Assembly (NCBI GenBank): GCA_009869945.1
Contig: WIXG01000361.1
Location: forward strand, 1-64,000
Reading direction: 5' to 3'
Length of the DNA: 64,000 nucleotides
DNA from: Mesaphorura yosii
Taxonomy: Eukaryota; Arthropoda; Collembola; Poduromorpha; Tullbergiidae
Each line of letters begins with the position of its first letter. Position 1 is the stretch's first letter. The notes below the pieces were generated by a model. That model searched no databases. It saw only the letters and a list, made by a program, of their open reading frames with translations, and was not told where the DNA came from. The position numbers were made by a program, and so were the translations under genes. This document shows, piece after piece, positions 23,845 through 35,578 of the stretch.

Positions 23845-26800
23845 ATGCTCAAGCCAAGAATCAATTCCCCCCTAATCGTCGTCTCAAATCGGCTCCCATT
23901 CATCCTCCAGCGCACCGATGAGGGCAAGCTCCAGCGGAAACAATGGTAAGCCACTTAATTTGCCCATTAGCCTCTAGCATTAAGCTGCTCCCGATTAATT
24001 TAAGGGAAAGTAGGTTATTTTGCTGCTTTTCTAAATATTTTATTGGCATTCATTTGCGAGGAATTTCACCAGTCATCTACTGTGGCTTGTGAGTCATTTA
24101 TCCAAGCAAGTTCACGGATTCCAGTTAATCGGTTAATTACAATTACAATTGCATTGCAATTAGAATAATTAGAAGACATTTGATATTTGAACGGCACTGG
24201 CACTTGTGCAAGTTGGCATTGAATGCAATGATTGACATAATTGATTAGGATAACAAACAGCGAAAGCAAAAGTAACTTGCGTCCAATTAGGCACTTCGTG
24301 AGAAATCTATGATAAAATGTAAGCGTTCCTAATTAGCTACTTTTTTTTTACTAACTGTAACTGCAATATGTATTTAAATCATGTCATCAATTGATTTGAG
24401 TGGCAGTGGCAGTGACATTTGCCTCACAATCCCTAGAAGCGCGCATGCATGTGTAGGGAAGTGTAGTGAGATTGGTCATCCGGAGAGGGATTGCAGCTGA
24501 CATGAAGGACTTACCTGCTCGAGATCGGAATGTGACCTCGGCTTTTTGATAAGAACGCACACTGCGATTGGTCATTGAATCGGCACACGGCACGCACCGC
24601 TACTAATTTGAAACGATAAGGCTACTGATTTGCCGTTTGCGTAAATTCGCTCAAGTAGTGCAAGTGTCCGCGTGTGTATTTGTTGTATTAGTTACTCAAC
24701 CACTTGACACTCGATTTGATTTGAACTGTTAAATAATTGTTATGCGATGAAATGAAGGTTCAAGTTCAAGATTAAAAGTATTATTTATATTTATTTATAG
24801 CGCTGGAGGCCTTGTAACTGCCGTCTGCCCAATCCTCATCGAATGCAAGGGCACTTGGGTTGGTTGGCCAGGGCTGACCATCGAAGACGACGAACCGATC
24901 CCCGAGTCCGACCCCGAGGACAAGGCGCCCACTGCCGGTCTCCTCTCCAGCCAGGTCGAGCCAGTCACCATCGACCCTGCCAACTTTGACGCGTACTACA
25001 ACGGTTGCTGCAATGGAACTTTCTGGCCACTCATGCACTCAATGCCCGATCGCGCCGTTTTCTCATCGAAGACGTACGAATGCTACAAGTTGGTCAACGA
25101 ACAGTTCGCCAAGCGGACGCTGGACGCTCTGAGAAAGTGCATCGCGACGCTGGACGAAGAAGGCTACACGAATGTTGCTCCACTCGTCTGGATCCATGAT
25201 TATCAGCTCATGCTTGCGGCGAGCACCGTGAGACGGGTAAGCTAACGCGTGAGCGTGATTCATTTATTGTCAATTCCGTTTTCCGCTAACCGACCAGGAA
25301 CCCAAGGCCAAACACGCGTTCTAGAAACATACGAACCAGAAGTTAGAAATAGTAGACAAAACTTTGAACTCGTCCACGTTCCTCCCGCATGCATGCATCG
25401 TCTATATTGCGTCTAGAATGAGAAATGCTATGATGACAGCTGGCCTAGCAATGTTAGTGTTTATCTACAGCTGACTTCCGTGTGTGCACGCCAAAAGCGC
25501 AAGCGAGCATCAGGCCAACGAGTGATCGAGTCTATTGTCTATTGTGTACCTGAGTGCACAATCTAATTTCATTATTGATATTATTGCCTGATGAGTTGAT
25601 GGATAGCATACTCCCATTAACATTAACCTTTGCCCAGGATAAGTTAAGTCAAGTTAACTTTAGTATGCGTGTAATCAGAAGGCTTATGACATGAATATTT
25701 TTATATATGCCACAGGTTGCTGAGGAAGAAGGACTTCGCTGCAAGATGAGTTTCTTCCTCCACATCCCGTTTCCATCGTGGGACATTTTCCGCCTGTTCC
25801 CCAACGACGATGAGATACTCGAAGGAATTCTTGGTGAGTGGCCGGCCTCGTGCGACCTTGTAAATAGGCAATGGGCAAGGCAATGCGCGTGTGGCAGAGT
25901 GAAGCTTTAAACATGGGCATTTATTGTAAAAATAACACGTGCACACATAATCTTTCTATATGTTGTTGTTTCGTTGTTTGCGTTGCTCTGCCATGCACCG
26001 AGTACATGATATTCGGTTATAAGGCTGATGGCTCTTGAAAATACGCAATGCAAATGTACAAATGTAAGCAGACTCAAATGCCAACGCGAAGATAATCACA
26101 TTAGACTTTGTCGAGTGAATTCCGATCTAACATGAGCCATGTTCTGTGTTGTGTCTAAAGGGTGTGACCTTGTCGGATTTCACATTGATGACTACTGTCT
26201 CAACTTTCTCGATTGCTGTCAGCGCCGTCTGGGATGCCGTGTGGACCGCTCGCAATTTCTGCTGGAGCTCGATGGCCGTACAATCCACATCAAGTCGCTG
26301 CCCATCGGAATCCCCTTCGAGCACTTTGCGGAGATGAGCCGAAATGCGCCAAAGGTATTGAAAGAAAAGGATCAACAGATCATTCTGGGCGTGGACAGGC
26401 TTGACTACACGAAGGGACTCGTGAATCGCGTGAAAGCCTTTGAGCGGCTTCTGGAGAAGCACCCGCAGTACCTGGAGAAGGTCACTTTTCTCCAGGTCGC
26501 TGTCCCATCTCGCACAGACGTGAAAGAATATCAGGCGCTGAAGGAAGAAATGGACCAACTCATCGGCTGCATCAACGGCCGCTTCTCGAAACCGAATTGG
26601 TCCCCGATTCGCTACATTTACGGCTGCATTTCACAGCAGCAACTTTCAGCGTTCTACCGCGACTCGTCTGTGGCGCTCGTCACTCCGCTGCGTGATGGCA
26701 TGAATCTTGTGGCCAAGGAATACGTTGCCTGCCAGGATTTGAAGGACCCTGGAGTGCTGTTGCTCAGTCCGTTCGCGGGCGCCGGAGGTAAACACGTATA

Positions 26801-28715
26801 CATTTTACTTTACTTCATGCTGCATGACCATAATTAATCAGTAATCAGTATCAAGCTGTCCTGGCGTGTTTTGTCGTCATCGTCACTTCTGCCTTCTGCT
26901 TTATTGCGGTTTTCCCATTTCCCATTCCTTTCATGAGACACATGTGCACTGTACTTCTATTTTATAATGTTGTTGAGGTCTTATCAGCATGACGTCGTGA
27001 CTGCGACGTAGTTTAATTTATTGGGTCCTGTCTGAAAAATACATGACGAGTATTTATGGGTCATGGTTTCAGCGGATGATTTTTGCTGTATGCAAGCTGA
27101 TAAAATGGCAACAGCAATAGAGATTGCGATTGACAGGCTTAAGTAAACAAACCAGTGCATTCATGAACCTTCTGCTATAAATTTCACTTGCGAGAATGTG
27201 CAGGGCAGTTGAGACCACGGCCACGCCACGCGCCGACGTGCAGCCAGACAGCCTGCGCGGGGCAGTTTGAGATTCTCGCCGGTATGACGTTGACTCACGT
27301 ATTTTGTGTCATTCGTTTTCGCAGGTATGATGCACGAAGCCATCCTGTGCAACCCGTACGAGCTCGACGACGTCGCTGACAAGATGCACCGGGCCCTCGA
27401 GATGCCTTTCGACGAACGCCAGCTGCGGATGAAGCACTTGCAGCGTCGTGAACGCGAGTATGACGTCACTCACTGGCTCAACTCCTTCCTGCGCTTCATG
27501 GGCGTCCTCGTCTGCGACCTGAACAACAACGCCGACCTCACCAAAATGAACCCGCTCGCCATCGACGACTTTGACCACTACCTGAACGATTACATAACTC
27601 TGGACAAGAAGGCGGGCGTCGTATCTGCTCAGGATGACCTGAAGCTGAGCATCATTCTGGACTATGACGGCACGCTCGCCAAGATTGCAAACAAACCCAG
27701 CCAAGCCGTGATTTCTGAAGAGACACGACAAGTCTTGAAGCGACTCTCGCAATTCTCCGATGTGTTTGTTTGTGTGATTTCTGGGCGCAACCTGCAAGAC
27801 TTACAGGACATGGTGAAGCTGGAAGGCATTACGTACGCTGCGTCGCACGGGCTGGAGATCCTTTCGCCCGACGGAAGCAAGTACCTCCATCCGATCACCC
27901 GCGAGCACGAAATAAAGATACAGACATTGCACGAAGAAATGGAGGAGCTCTGCACCGGAGTTGCTGGCGCGTGGGTGGAGAACAAGGGCGCTCTCCTCAC
28001 TTTCCACTATCGCGAAGTTCCTGTCAATGCGAAGGAGGCGCTCGTCAAGTCTGCGGTGGAAATATTCACGAAACACGGCTTCCGTGCTTACCGCGCCCCG
28101 ATGGCGCTTGAAGCTAAGCCCGACGTTAAGTGGGACAAGGGCCGTGCGTCGATTCACATACTGAAACGCATCTTTGGGGATGATTGGTCGGACCATGTGA
28201 AGATAATCTACGCTGGAGACGACCAGAGTGATGAAATGGCCATGGAAGCCTTGTCTGGAATCGCGTGCACGTTCAAAGTCACGTCGAGCCCAAGCTCGTC
28301 AGTGCGCACGAATGCGAATTACCGCCTTCGCTCGCCTGACGAAGTCCTCCTCATGTTGAAATGGATCGAGAAGCGCCTCATACAAATCAGATCAGGCAGC
28401 AATCTGAGCAACGGGCACAGCGACTCCCTCTTTTCGCCTGCGTCGCCCATATCAATGGAATCCCACTCACCGCCGCATTCCAAGTCTCCATTGCACGCCT
28501 CCATCTCTTTCGACGACAGCAGCGACGATGAAATGCGGAGGATTCGCACGAGTTCATGTGGGCGGACTCAGAACATTTTCCGTCGGTCGAGAACAAACCT
28601 TATCAATTCAGCAGTGAGGAAATGCAGCGATCAGTCCAGCAGCCCCGAACCTTCCGCCAGTCCACCACCTCATGGCCGGTATATCCTGAATAAGTGCGTG
28701 AGTAGTGTGAATTGA
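23845..28715 (+). CDS. Tps1: Trehalose-6-phosphate synthase/phosphatase fusion
   Basis: Makes trehalose, the arthropod blood sugar, in the cytosol: the GT20 part joins UDP-glucose to glucose-6-phosphate and the HAD part removes the phosphate. Exons are 23845-23945, 24801-25236, 25716-25833, 26161-26787 and 27325-28715, all in phase, giving 890 residues. GT20 motifs include [10 protein letters not shown] near the start, [24 protein letters not shown] and [10 protein letters not shown], whose Arg and Lys bind phosphates. The HAD phosphatase motifs are LDYDGT (about 538-543), CVISGR, and GDDQSDE (about 724), so both active sites look intact. A Ser/Pro-rich tail of about 110 residues follows the phosphatase. 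The start is uncertain: upstream of the chosen ATG the frame stays open back to an AG splice site at 23816-23817, so the first exon may be internal. A poly(A) signal AATAAA is at 29129. Confidence 0.95.
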
Positions 28716-29262
28716 GGGAAAGCCCTGTTGTGTTCGTACGAATGGTTGAATTAATTTAACGCAGTCTTAATTACCTCATAAACTTGCTTACCTTTGCTGT
28801 ATTTTACTTTACCATTTACCTGCACTCATTTAGCAGCTAGTTCTCTAAGCTTAAGTTCAATTTCATGGAAAAGTACTCAAGAAAACATGCAATTAAGCGA
28901 ATTAGTTTGACCTTAGATTTGTTTAAGACTTTAGCCATATTGTTTATGTTTACTGTGCTGTTTGCTTACCAAATCCCGATGTCATTACAATCAACCAACA
29001 CCAAAATCGTCACCAGTCACGAACCCGGTCACCCTTCGTGTGAATTAAGTTATCGTTATCATACATTGTTCTGCGTGTTTTTGTGAAGATTCGGATTGAC
29101 TGTAACTTTTTAGTATTCTTTATTGAGTAATAAATTCTTAATGGGACTACATTAAAGAAAATTGAAGTAACCGTTAAGAATCAATCGGGCACTTGGCAAA
29201 TTATTTTCTTAAATACGCCGATTCATGCTTAACTCGTTCACTCATTCTGTGTACCGCCTCGA
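28716..29262 (+). other. TPS 3' UTR and spacer to the IR gene
   Basis: A 73-codon open frame at 28865-29086 is AT-rich, lies wholly in the expected 3' UTR and has no family match. AATAAA at 29129-29134 probably ends the TPS transcript. That leaves about 130 bases for the IR promoter; no clear TATA box was seen. Confidence 0.55.
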
Positions 29263-31921
29263 ATGGAGTCAGAAGTCAAGATACCGTCCAATTTCCGTAA
29301 AATCAGAGCTTTAATGCTGATAATTCTTGAATTAAGTTGTTCTTACTCCTTCCAAGGTGACTATGAGTTCTCCAAGGACATTGCATCGCTTGCCGTAGAG
29401 GCCACATTAAAATCCAAGTGCCCTGGCACGATCTACATTCTGACCTCCGACTGCGAAGACCACTTTGACTGTGTCGGGCAGGAGCTCAGTTTCTGGTCCA
29501 ATCCGATCGTCATAATTAATTATGGCAAAGCGGAATTCTTGGAATCATTCCGCAAATCTGAGCGGCAAGTAGAAAAGTGGTCGCTGTTCCTTCAATCCAA
29601 GATTTCGGCGGCCAGTAACTTCATCTTCATCTGCGACTTGGTTCGAGTTCGAGACGATGAAAGCAAAGTGAAGCCCATTGCATCTTCTGAAGAAGCAACT
29701 TCTCTGCATTTGCCTCCTCCGCCTATTTTGGATTTCAGTAAGTTTCCGAAGCCTCTAATTCGTTCAGTGGATCAGGTCCTGTACTTTGATGGATCGTCTG
29801 CTTCAATCGATCACGGGCGCTCTTTGCAAACGCAAAGAGAAATTCTTAAGCATGCAGAGATCATCTTGTTCGTCAAAAAACGCCCAAGTAGTCCGAGTCT
29901 GAGCGAGCAGCAAGTCCTACGACTGGACTATCAAAGCCACGGTCATAACGTAACCAAACTCAGTGGCGCAACTTTCTCAGCATACGCAGCTTGCAAATAC
30001 TGCATGGCAGGTTCTGGGGAAAACGTTTCCAACACGAACGGGATATCACAAGAATTCCTCGGAACGTGGCAGCGAGATAAGACGACAATCGCCAAGTACT
30101 TTACAATCTTCAATTTCCAGTCGCAGTACTCGTTCTTTAATTACACGTTTAACGTTGGGTACTTAAACTACAAGCCGTATTTCACATGCGTCCCGAAATC
30201 GACTCCAGTTTCATCAAGGCGTAGGACTCCGTTTCCGTTTCAGAGAAGTGGGCTTCGCAGTCGTGCCCGCACACAGCCGTCCGTGCCAGCGCTTTGTAGC
30301 GGTATCGAATGGGAGATGCTGACCAAAATGAGTGAAGAACTCAATTTCAAGTTCACGCTGGTTAATTTCACGGAGAATGGAGGTCATGGAATTGTTTACA
30401 GCAACGACAACATCACTGGAATGATTGGCGCTCTGCAGAACGAGTCGTTGGACATTGGAATTGGAAGTATAATTATCACGTCCTGGCGAAATAAGTACGT
30501 GGACTTTACGAAGATTTTTACGGCAGAGGCGGTTGGTAAGTTTCGGTACAATTTCACGCGAAGGACTCAACTGATGTAACTGACATTTCTGTGGGATTCC
30601 AGTGTTTGTGATTGAAAAACGACTCGATATTTACATCCTCGGAATTTGGCTCGCGTTTCAACCATCAGTTTGGCCGGTGCTGATTGTCACGATCCTCTCC
30701 CTCTCGATTTTGATCAAATTCATCTCCAAAAAGCGGATCAGTTTCTCGTACGGGCTTCAGTTTTCAATCAGCCCGATTCTGGGTCAGGCACTGACTCACA
30801 AGCTGGTCTCAAGCTCGCCCAGCCACTTGATGAAGATTTTCCTGGCCCTTTGGTGGTTCATGTCGTTGATCATTGGGATATTTTACAATACTAGTCTAAT
30901 CACTTCACTCATAACGCCCGTAACGCCAAAGGAGCCGGAAACGCTGGCAGAATTGATTGAACAAGGCTACCTTTTCCAATTGGGGAACCAACAGAGCGCC
31001 GTATTTGGGATTCTGCAGCAGTTGGAGTCAAGTTACATAGTTTCGGATGACGATGACGAAGAAGATGAGGAAGAAATTGAAGAGTCAGCAAGTAAAGCGC
31101 TGAGCATTCCGTTTCGGCTGATTAAGCAACGCCTTGTCCTCAAAGTTCAAGAGCACGATGGCATGGACAGAGACACAGGCCAAGAGCAGGAGGACCCCGT
31201 CCGGGGTCACGCAATCCATGTCCACGATAAGATTGTATACGTCGTAGAAGAGTCAAACGTCGAGGAAATTGATTGGAAGAAGATGTATGGCTTCTCACGC
31301 AAGAGAATCATCCACGAACGGCTCTTCTTCACGTCGTACGCGTGGGCTGTAAGGTCAGGAGCGCCCTTCAAGCGCAAATTCGATAATACGATTGATCAAT
31401 TAGTGTCAGTCGGGCTCCTGAATTATTGGCACGACCAACACACACGCAATGCACACTCGCAATCACAGCCGATGAGCAGCAGTAAATTTCGGATTCAAGA
31501 GAAACTTGGGCAAATTAAAATGAACCTGAGCGTGCTTAATGGAGCCTTCATCTTCTTCTTGATTGGGTGCGCTGTCTCGGGCCTCGGCTTTGGTTTGGAG
31601 CTGCTTTCGAGCCGGTACTCGTTTCGATTCTTCACGAAGCAGGAAATGGAAGGCTTCTGGCGCACGTTTGTAACGCTGGCAAAATCAAGGCCGAATGGGT
31701 CCGTTCACAGTCGCGGCTTGAATATTGGGGAAGAAATTGTCCGGGCGGGCAGAAATACGACGCAAATTGTAAATCCGATGAGAAGTGAGTCACTAACGCC
31801 AGCAATTGCACGAGCCAAACTTGACCTCAACAAACATGCTCGTCACAGATCTAACCAACCTGACCTCCGAAAGCAAAGTCTCCCAAAGGTGGAGCTACTA
31901 GATACGGAATTCTTGAAGTAA
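29263..31921 (+). CDS. Divergent ionotropic receptor (IR/iGluR-like)
   Basis: Ligand-gated cation channel of the arthropod chemosensory IR family. Two exons, 29263-30535 and 30603-31921, join across a 67-nt intron and give 863 residues. The N-terminus contains a hydrophobic signal segment (about 15-32), preceded by a charged stretch. A long, family-variable extracellular domain follows. The S1 lobe has TWxx-like spacing in IIITSWRNKYVDFTK, whose Arg corresponds to the glutamate alpha-carboxylate-binding Arg of iGluRs. M1 is at LIVTILSLSILIKF, then comes a pore loop around SPILGQAL and M3 at FLALWWFMSLIIGIFYNTSL. S2 carries YVVEESN and a long inserted acidic run (DDDDEEDEEEIEE). M4 is at FIFFLIGCAVSGLGFGLEL. 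The pore lacks the SYTANLAAF motif, which is usual for divergent IRs. AATAAA at 31949 follows the stop. Ligand unknown. Confidence 0.88.
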
Positions 31922-32186
31922 ACGATTTATTGACAAGGTCCACATGTGAATAAATATCTATACAAAAGTTCAACGTACAATTAAAACAATTTTAGTATTC
32001 AATTTTAGCTGCATTGCATTGTCCGCCTAGTTTCAACGGTTACATTAAACATTAGCCACATAGGCAATATTGGAGTCGGTATTATCATTTAAGAAGGTAA
32101 GGCTATAGTTTTAAAGGTATTATAGGAAGGCACTCGTCAAATAAAAGTCAGACTCGATTATCATTGCTTAAAGCTCCATTAACACA

Positions 32187-33876
32187 TTAACGATTCTTCA
32201 AGTTCAACTTGACAGTCTGCTGCGTGTACTGCCACAGTCCAAAGAGGATGCAAAGATGGCAAACGGTGAGCGTCGCACTCGACAGCGGAGTGGCAGGAAA
32301 GATGTTCCAACAGAGCTCAATCAGACCAAAGACTGCCAACCTAGCCAAAAGTACAATATACAAGAGTTCAATTGCTATTTACTTACAGCATAAGTCGGCA
32401 AGAAGCAGAACTTACTTGAACTGGACTGGCATCTTTGTCGACCACAGCAAATAAGGGATCGTGTGATAGTACCAAACGTAGAATTGGTAATGGAGAGATC
32501 GACTGAAACAAATTCCAATAAAATTCGAAACGAAGAGCGGAGACAACATCAGCTGAGACCGTTCTTGCAGCGCTTTCCTGCCTTCGGCGCTCTCGGCAAA
32601 CGATTTTAAATTGTAATGAGATTTCAAGTACTTCAGCCACGGGTTAAGGAAGAGTCCAAGTGCCGCGAGATGCAGCACAAGAAGACTGATGTGAAACCAA
32701 CGGTTAAGAAAATATTCCTCCGGTAAAAACTTCCAGTTCACAGTCCATTCGTAGAGGAACACGCGGCCAAGATCGAAAGATCGGGAGAGGTAAGACCACG
32801 GGTTCACGATCAGAAAAGGTAACGCGAGCACAACCTAAGAGCATGACAGAATAGAATTAACCAGCACATAAATAACATCCACGCAAACTTGCCTGCAAAC
32901 TTCCACAAACTGCAAGCTGGACGACTGTATCAAATATGGTCAACTGTGTTAAGAAGATGGTGAGCAGTGCTGGAGCGTACAAGAGAACGTTCATCTTAAC
33001 TGAAACTGCCAAGCTGAAAGAGATTAGGAGTTAGGATTAAAAGTTGCAAGGCCAAAAACTATGCTAGTTATACCTATATGAAAGACTGCCCATCGTCCAA
33101 TGTCCATTTAGAAAACAATTTATCGCCGTGTAAGTCAGAATCATTGCAATGGGATCATTGAACAACCGAAGCACAAATATTGAGTGAATTCTGTACGATG
33201 TAAACGTTAAAAATAGCAGAGCGTATGGTGGGACCTATTAATCAAACAAGAATTTGCAAAAGTCCACAAATTAAGTCAGTCATTAATTCGCGTACAAATT
33301 AGACAAAGGAGGTTACCTTTCCCGAATGATTGTAAATTCTGAATACTTGACACATGAGAATTACGTACAGCAGTCCAAACATCCATTGAGCGAGTTTGAT
33401 ATTGGTCCCGTGACTAGTTGCAAAGTAGAACAAGGCGAAGATGTGGACGAATCCAGCTGGATACACCAACGGGCCGGTGTCTCCCTTCAAATATTGGTAA
33501 TCCAGAGTCCCATTGACAAATCCTTCTACTTCTTGCATGTACGCTTTCCAGTCTATTTCCGTATCTGCAGAGAATAAACGCATGGGTCAAGAAATCAAGG
33601 TATCTGGTCCAGCCCGAAACTTGCATTGCAGTGTCACTTACAAGATCTGTTGACTATGATGAAGGCATTAATGAAAACTTCTGCGACCAGCAAGAAGACG
33701 GTCACAATCCCGGTGTACTCCGGTTTAGTCAATAGCTTTCGACCAAATTCGACATTGGCATACTGATTGTAAATGGACTTGACCTTTGACCAGTACGTGT
33801 GGTCAGCTGCCCCCGTCGCTGTTTTCGATTTCTTTCCCGATTTGGCAGGAGTGGATCTCGCGTGTGATGGTGCCAT
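32187..33876 (-). CDS. ALG3: ALG3, Dol-P-Man:Man5GlcNAc2-PP-Dol alpha-1,3-mannosyltransferase
   Basis: ER membrane enzyme that adds the sixth mannose to the dolichol-linked N-glycan precursor on the lumenal side. Minus-strand exons are 33876-33642, 33564-33317, 33234-33074, 33013-32893, 32834-32416 and 32340-32187, giving 445 residues (human ALG3 is 438). Key blocks are [13 protein letters not shown] with the lumenal acidic site, [54 protein letters not shown] and [17 protein letters not shown]. Multiple membrane segments run through the whole length, as expected for a GT-C enzyme. The N-terminus (about 25 residues) is Lys/Ser-rich and cytosolic. Intron 4 starts with GC rather than GT (CAG then GCAAGT at 32892-32887). 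The C-terminus KLNLKNR is basic. The gene is convergent with the IR; their stop codons are 265 bases apart. Confidence 0.95.
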
Positions 33877-34893
33877 CGAATAATTTCCGGTTAACCGCCA
33901 CCGTCACCAGTACAAGAATGGTCACGACCACGACAGTCACTGACGAGATGTTTAATTGATGACTACGTTAGCGGTAAATGTTGAAGCTGACAATGCTGGA
34001 ATCTCATCATCTGTTATTATCCGGTAATCTGGTGAGTAGGAAATCACATACCGGAGTTCGCTGGCACTAGAGATGATTGCGAATTGAATTTTCTCATGAT
34101 TTCACGCGCCGTTCGTACTCCAACGTAGTGAGCCAGTGCCATCGCGCAGAGAAGTTGAAACTTGGAGCCCGATCGTTCGTTAGGTGCCACTTCGTGTCTG
34201 TTTACGTCTCAACTGGTTGAATTAGTGCATTGTAAACCCTTTCCATTCATTCCTTGCCAGTGCACTTGTTCTGTGTGTTTAGTATTTGCGTATTCGCCTG
34301 CCTGTGCCTGGTTTTTGTGCAGATTTCGCCTTTTGTGAATGTGATCTTTGCATGCAATTTCATCTGTTGGGAAATAAAAAGGTGAGAGTGAAAGTGTACA
34401 AGGGGAACTCATCTCTTGTCTTGCAGTATTGTGGTCTTGTCTTTCGCATCTTGCATCTTGCTTATTTTATTGCTTTATGGATAGCCTTCAAAAATAAAAC
34501 CTTAGTTTACATCATTTTATTTCAAGTGCAAAGTGCACGCTGTGGCTAGTAAGAGGGATTGGCAGGTACCACGATTGTACGACGACGTTGAAAATCTCTG
34601 GATTTAATTCAGCAAGATTAATTCGATTTAAGATAGTCCTCGATGGTGTTCAGCATGGAATAATCCACATTCAATTATACGGTAAGGATTCCCCATTTCA
34701 TGGTTAAGGGATAGTTAATTGTAATTGTGTTAGTGGGTCGGTCGGAATTTTTGCCCGTTTACTTAATTTTGACAACGGACTTCGTAACGCTCTCACTGAT
34801 TCAGCTTGAGTGATGTAAATCAATTATCCAGTGCATAGACAATCTTAATTTGACCCGTCTGATCTTTAATTTTTTCTTGTCACAAAATTCCAG

Positions 34894-35133
34894 GTACACC
34901 ATGCGTCACAGGTGACTACTTGCTCGCAGTCCTCCAGCTTGACCTTCAGATTGGGTTCCCCCGACTTGACAAGAAAAGGCAGCTTCCCAAGAATCGATTT
35001 ATTTTCAAAATGCATTAAGTAAGCAATAAACATTTAAAGTTACAATTGATCTAACATCTATTGCGTGAGTACGTGCTACTAATACATGTATTCATTGTTT
35101 CATTCTAGAAATCCATATTTAGAGCAACGATGT
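34894..35133 (+). other. Possible spliced exon pair of unknown function
   Basis: A segment flanked by AG (34892-34893) and GTAAGC (from 35019) is followed 90 bases later by AG at 35107-35108 after a pyrimidine-rich tract. Joining 34894-35018 to 35109 keeps one frame open for 48 residues (it contains SPDLTRKGSFPRIDLFSK) and stops at 35133. No family is recognised. It may be the end of a small gene, 5' UTR exons of the RhoGAP gene, or chance. Confidence 0.25.
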
Positions 35134-35560
35134 GATCCAGACGAACATGAATTGACGCCCACAAATCATCGACCTGAGCGTTAGCTCGACACATCACGCC
35201 GATGGAAGTTTGATCCGGGTTTCGTCAGCAGCAGCTTGAACTGAATTGTTAGATATTTTTTATTGACTGAGGTGAACAACAGTTAAGAAGCTGAGATTGG
35301 CAATACGGAGTGATTGTGTACTTAATATCCATGAGATGAGATTGTAAAACTGTGCAACTGATACTCAATAGACTTGACCAATACTCCACTCCAACTTTAA
35401 CTGGCATCACAACTCGGCAGTTGTACTTCTGATTTTGACTGGAGAAGTGATATTACCTGAGTACTTACATGTGGCAACGTAGATACTTTATATCCGTGAA
35501 ACCTCCTGAAATAAGTTAGTTATACGTGTAGTTGAAGATACTGACATCAACAACATCAAC

Positions 35561-35578
35561 ATGGATCAAGCAGATTCG
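35561..35578 (+). other. Candidate alternative first coding exon (MDQADS) of the RhoGAP gene
   Basis: ATG in a strong context (atcaacATGG) is followed by five codons and a perfect donor, TCG then GTAAGT, in phase 0. The PDZ exon at 45827 also begins in phase 0, so MDQADS could splice directly to SLCGLRYVKIP. It would not join the candidate exon at 44986 in frame. No transcript evidence is available. Confidence 0.3.

Noticed and set aside
24781-25038. Minus-strand open frame opposite the second TPS exon
   Set aside because: It is a shadow of the GC-rich TPS coding exon, which matches the GT20 family on the + strand.
28865-29086. 73-codon + strand frame with a hydrophobic segment after TPS
   Set aside because: It sits before the TPS poly(A) signal in the expected 3' UTR and has AT-rich, non-conserved content.
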